In this document: positions 62,073-64,000 of the stretch, one piece after another
How positions within the stretch are numbered: position 1 is the stretch's first letter
Layout: each line of letters opens with the position of its first letter
Assembly (NCBI GenBank): GCA_045588655.1
Contig: JAZNEP010000023.1
Span: forward strand, 17,996 to 81,995
Source of the DNA: SVFI01 sp045588655
Lineage (GTDB): Bacteria > Bacillota > Clostridia > Lachnospirales > Lachnospiraceae
Length of the DNA stretch: 64,000 bases
Reading direction: 5' to 3'
Notes under the pieces: model-generated
Seen by the model: the letters and a program-made list of their open reading frames with translations, nothing else
Database searches by the model: none
What the model was told of the DNA's origin: nothing
Position numbers and translations under genes: made by a program

Positions 62073-62675
62073 TTAGTTGTTGAATAAATCTTTCAGTGAA
62101 CCAAATGCACCGAGCGCAGCGAAAAGATAAACCATCACAAGACTCTTCGTGTAGATGCTCTGGTCGATGATGCCCTCTGCGAGGAAATCAGGAACTGCCA
62201 AAAAAGCATTCAGCAGCGTTGCGTCGTATTCTTCGTATGCCTTGCAAATCATGATTGCCCAGTCAAGACGATCGGCAAGATAAGGTGTGATCAGAATCAG
62301 TATGATACAGATGATGGCACCTTTGTTGGTCAAACGTCTGCCGAGTAGCTCGTATCCTTTTATTGTACAAAATGCAAGGATTACACCGGAAATCGCTGCT
62401 ACATAACCGAGCTGGCTAAACAGAATAATCGAAGCGCCTCCCAGAATCGCGCCGAGAATGGCACCGATTGTACCGAAGAACGGATGCTCGCGCTTCTGTG
62501 GTTGTGACGGTGGTTCATAAAACGCAGCTTCCTGCTGTACGCTGTAGGATGATGTGTAATTCGGCGTAGGTGGCGTAACAGGTGTTGCATTTGGATCCGG
62601 AGTAACAGCCTGACCGCAGATATCGCAGACTGTGGCACCGTCAGGAATTGAGTTTCCACAATTTTCACAATACAT
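62073..62675 (-). CDS. Zinc-ribbon multipass membrane protein
   Basis: 200 residues. The N-terminal ribbon uses Cys3, Cys6, Cys17 and Cys20 (YCENCG, VCDICG). A Pro/Thr-rich linker leads to four helices (IGAILGAILGGASIILF, VAAISGVILAFCTIKGYELL, IICIILILITPYLADRL, VMVYLFAALGAFGSL). No function is known for this common Clostridia architecture. The start follows GGGGAGGAA on the minus strand. Confidence 0.8.
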   Translation of the reverse strand: MYCENCGNSIPDGATVCDICGQAVTPDPNATPVTPPTPNYTSSYSVQQEAAFYEPPSQPQKREHPFFGTIGAILGAILGGASIILFSQLGYVAAISGVILAFCTIKGYELLGRRLTNKGAIICIILILITPYLADRLDWAIMICKAYEEYDATLLNAFLAVPDFLAEGIIDQSIYTKSLVMVYLFAALGAFGSLKDLFNN

Positions 62676-62752
62676 AATAAAATTCCTCCCCTTCTAATTT
62701 CTTGTATAGAATAGGACAAATGGAGAAATTTGTCAAGGGAAAAGAAACAAGA

Positions 62753-62783
62753 ACTTGACGTACGACAAGTGATAGAATAGAAT
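62753..62783 (+). promoter_or_regulatory. Promoter and overlapping palindrome of the HipA-like operon
   Basis: TTGACG (62755-62760), 17 nt, TAGAAT (62778-62783). The 18-bp palindrome ACTTG-A-CGTACG-A-CAAGT (62753-62770) covers the -35 box and is perfect except for the two central-flank A residues. It is a likely repressor site. Confidence 0.7.
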
Positions 62784-62803
62784 TAAGATGGAGGTGGAAG
62801 ACT

Positions 62804-63625
62804 ATGAATACACAGTTGGTAAGAGAGAAACAGGACCTTACTTATTTGTCTTGGTCTTTATATCGCAGTTCTTCAGGAACAGCAGGTTCCTTTTTGAAAT
62901 CGTATTCAGAATTGGGAGGCAAGAAAGTTTACTATAAGCTCTCGAATTTTGATAAAGTACAAGGCATAATCGGTCATGAATGTGTAAATGAATTGATTGT
63001 CGATAGGTTGCTTACGATATTGGAAATTGCACATCTACCTTATCAGCTTATCCATGCAGATATTATGGTGGATGGGGAAATTAGGGATGTATACCTTTGT
63101 GCCTCTGGAGATTTCAAGGAAAAAGGTGAGTCCAAAATTGCCCTGGATGCATATAAGGATAGAGAAGGATACGAGGCGGAATCTGCCCTTGATTTTTGTG
63201 TGCGCAAGGGGTGGGAAGATTGTATTTATCAGATGCTCGTGGTGGACTATCTGATTCTCAATCGTGACCGACACGGTGCGAATATTGAAGTATTGCGCAA
63301 TAGTCGAAAGAAAACTTTTCGTATGGCACCGCTGTTTGATCATGGACTTTCACTGCTTTGTCGCTGTATGAACGATAGTCAAGTAGAATCGTTCGATGTA
63401 ATGGAAGATAAGCCTTGCAACAACTATATTGGTTCAAAATCCACATGGGAGAATTTGAAACTTATACCTGCAGATAAAAAGCTTATGCTAAATCCTCTGC
63501 GTGAGAGTGATAGAGAGAGGATAATGGAAGGACTCGACGGTATTATTTCCGGAGCACTTCAAGACAAAATATGGGAAATGATTTGGAAAAGGTGGTGTGC
63601 GTATGAAGATTTTTGCAATTCGTGA
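62804..63625 (+). CDS. HipA-like serine/threonine kinase-fold protein
   Basis: 273 residues, ATG behind GATGGAGGTGG. The kinase-like core shows Lys45 in KKVYYKLS, Glu in HECVNELIVDRLL, the catalytic-loop motif NRDRHGAN (Asn153 to Asn160) and the DFG-like APLFDHG (Asp179 to Gly181), in the order seen in HipA C-terminal domains. It is much shorter than HipA (about 440 residues), lacking the N-terminal HipA subdomain. Its gene overlaps the next ORF by 23 nt. HipA kinases are toxins that inactivate glutamyl-tRNA synthetase or regulate transcription; here the partner is not an obvious Xre antitoxin. Confidence 0.78.
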   Translation: MNTQLVREKQDLTYLSWSLYRSSSGTAGSFLKSYSELGGKKVYYKLSNFDKVQGIIGHECVNELIVDRLLTILEIAHLPYQLIHADIMVDGEIRDVYLCASGDFKEKGESKIALDAYKDREGYEAESALDFCVRKGWEDCIYQMLVVDYLILNRDRHGANIEVLRNSRKKTFRMAPLFDHGLSLLCRCMNDSQVESFDVMEDKPCNNYIGSKSTWENLKLIPADKKLMLNPLRESDRERIMEGLDGIISGALQDKIWEMIWKRWCAYEDFCNS

Positions 63626-64000
63626 TGAAGCTGCCGATGTGCAGAAAGATTTGGCATACCTTCTTTATTATGAGCTTGAAAAGAGGTTTTATATCGAATT
63701 GCCGCATGGAGCAGACCCATGGGAAACTCCTTTGCTGTTGGATTCTTTTGTAAAACAAAACGAAACTACCATAAACTCCTATTGGAGCAAAGTATGGGTC
63801 CAGCAACGAATTATTCCCACAGACCGGCAGAATATTGGAGAGATTCTACGTGATAATCAGTTGGAGGAATACGATGAATATGAGCTTCTGACGTTAGCGA
63901 TGGGAAGATGCGCTCAAGACGACTATTACCTTGTCCCGATTGATGAAAAGGAACTTCCGGAAGAAATCAGAAAGCGATTTGCTACAAGAATAGAAGATGT
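63603..64000 (+). CDS. Hypothetical protein, 3' truncated; partner of the HipA-like gene
   Basis: At least 132 residues, cut by the window end. ATG at 63603 starts 23 nt inside the HipA-like gene, so translation is probably coupled. The sequence (MKIFAIRDEAADVQKDLAYL) is acidic and helical, with LGADPWE-like HGADPWETPLL and a Trp-rich SYWSKVWVQQRII. No helix-turn-helix or kinase motif is visible in the part present. It may be a substrate, antitoxin or accessory protein of the kinase. Confidence 0.75.
   Translation, partial: MKIFAIRDEAADVQKDLAYLLYYELEKRFYIELPHGADPWETPLLLDSFVKQNETTINSYWSKVWVQQRIIPTDRQNIGEILRDNQLEEYDEYELLTLAMGRCAQDDYYLVPIDEKELPEEIRKRFATRIED

Noticed and set aside
1..64000. tRNA, rRNA, CRISPR array, insertion sequences or prophage
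   Set aside because: No cloverleaf, no regular spaced repeats, and no transposase, integrase or phage structural genes were found on either strand.

Overview
The window looks like a chromosomal segment of a low-to-moderate GC, endospore-forming Clostridia, most likely Lachnospiraceae. The evidence is strong AGGAGG-type ribosome binding sites, Gram-positive sigma-A promoters with many U-rich hairpin terminators, a complete spoIIAA-spoIIAB-sigF operon, a ThiT vitamin transporter under a TPP riboswitch, AddA rather than RecB, and a polyamine operon of the kind found in gut Clostridia. No phage, insertion sequence, CRISPR array, rRNA or tRNA gene was found. The assignment is inference from gene content.

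Layout. 1-9.2 kb: the 3' end of addA; a minus-strand pair of surface-glycan enzymes (GT2-TPR and polysaccharide pyruvyl transferase); thiT with its riboswitch; a HAD-CPBP fusion; and an XPD-like helicase with a PD-(D/E)XK front end. 9.2-15.5 kb: a gene-poor spacer with two DnaA-box-like sites, a MacB-type ABC system with a secreted CARDB-like partner, and a long coiled-coil protein with Pro-Ala repeats and a SHOCT tail. 15.5-24.6 kb: an EamA exporter, a PadR-DUF1700-DUF4097 envelope module with twin palindromic operators, valS, folC, a 49-residue ORF and a zinc-ribbon TPR membrane protein. 24.7-29.4 kb: the spoIIA operon, then an ABC-permease-GntR-ABC-permease cassette with a concentric operator. 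29.4-36.5 kb: mixed metabolism (HD hydrolase, lipoprotein, ArAE protein, acyltransferase, cyclase, proS, aldo/keto reductase, flavin-binding protein).

36.5-42.8 kb is a polyamine operon: speA, speE, speB, carboxy(nor)spermidine dehydrogenase and nspC. It is preceded by about 355 nt of apparently structured leader RNA that ends in an intrinsic terminator 24 nt before speA. I do not recognise the RNA class. It is the best candidate for an undescribed regulatory element here.

42.8-53.8 kb is a ten-gene, one-strand cluster that looks like a synthase-dependent exopolysaccharide system: a multipass membrane protein, a processive GT2 synthase, a bactofilin-like/LRR membrane protein, a DHHW-family protein with an altered active-site motif, a DUF4203-like membrane protein, a VTC-DUF4956-CotH cassette, a membrane-anchored putative glycosidase and a UDP-GlcNAc 2-epimerase. 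A possible 100-nt small RNA or attenuator lies just upstream. About 6 kb downstream is an EAL phosphodiesterase with a degenerate GGDEF domain, which raises the possibility of c-di-GMP control.

53.8-64 kb carries a small zinc-ribbon protein, a GH27 alpha-galactosidase, a PHB-depolymerase-like esterase, an AGCS amino-acid symporter, an MBL-fold hydrolase, an SDR, the EAL protein, a zinc-ribbon membrane protein, and a HipA-like kinase with an overlapping partner ORF cut off by the window edge.
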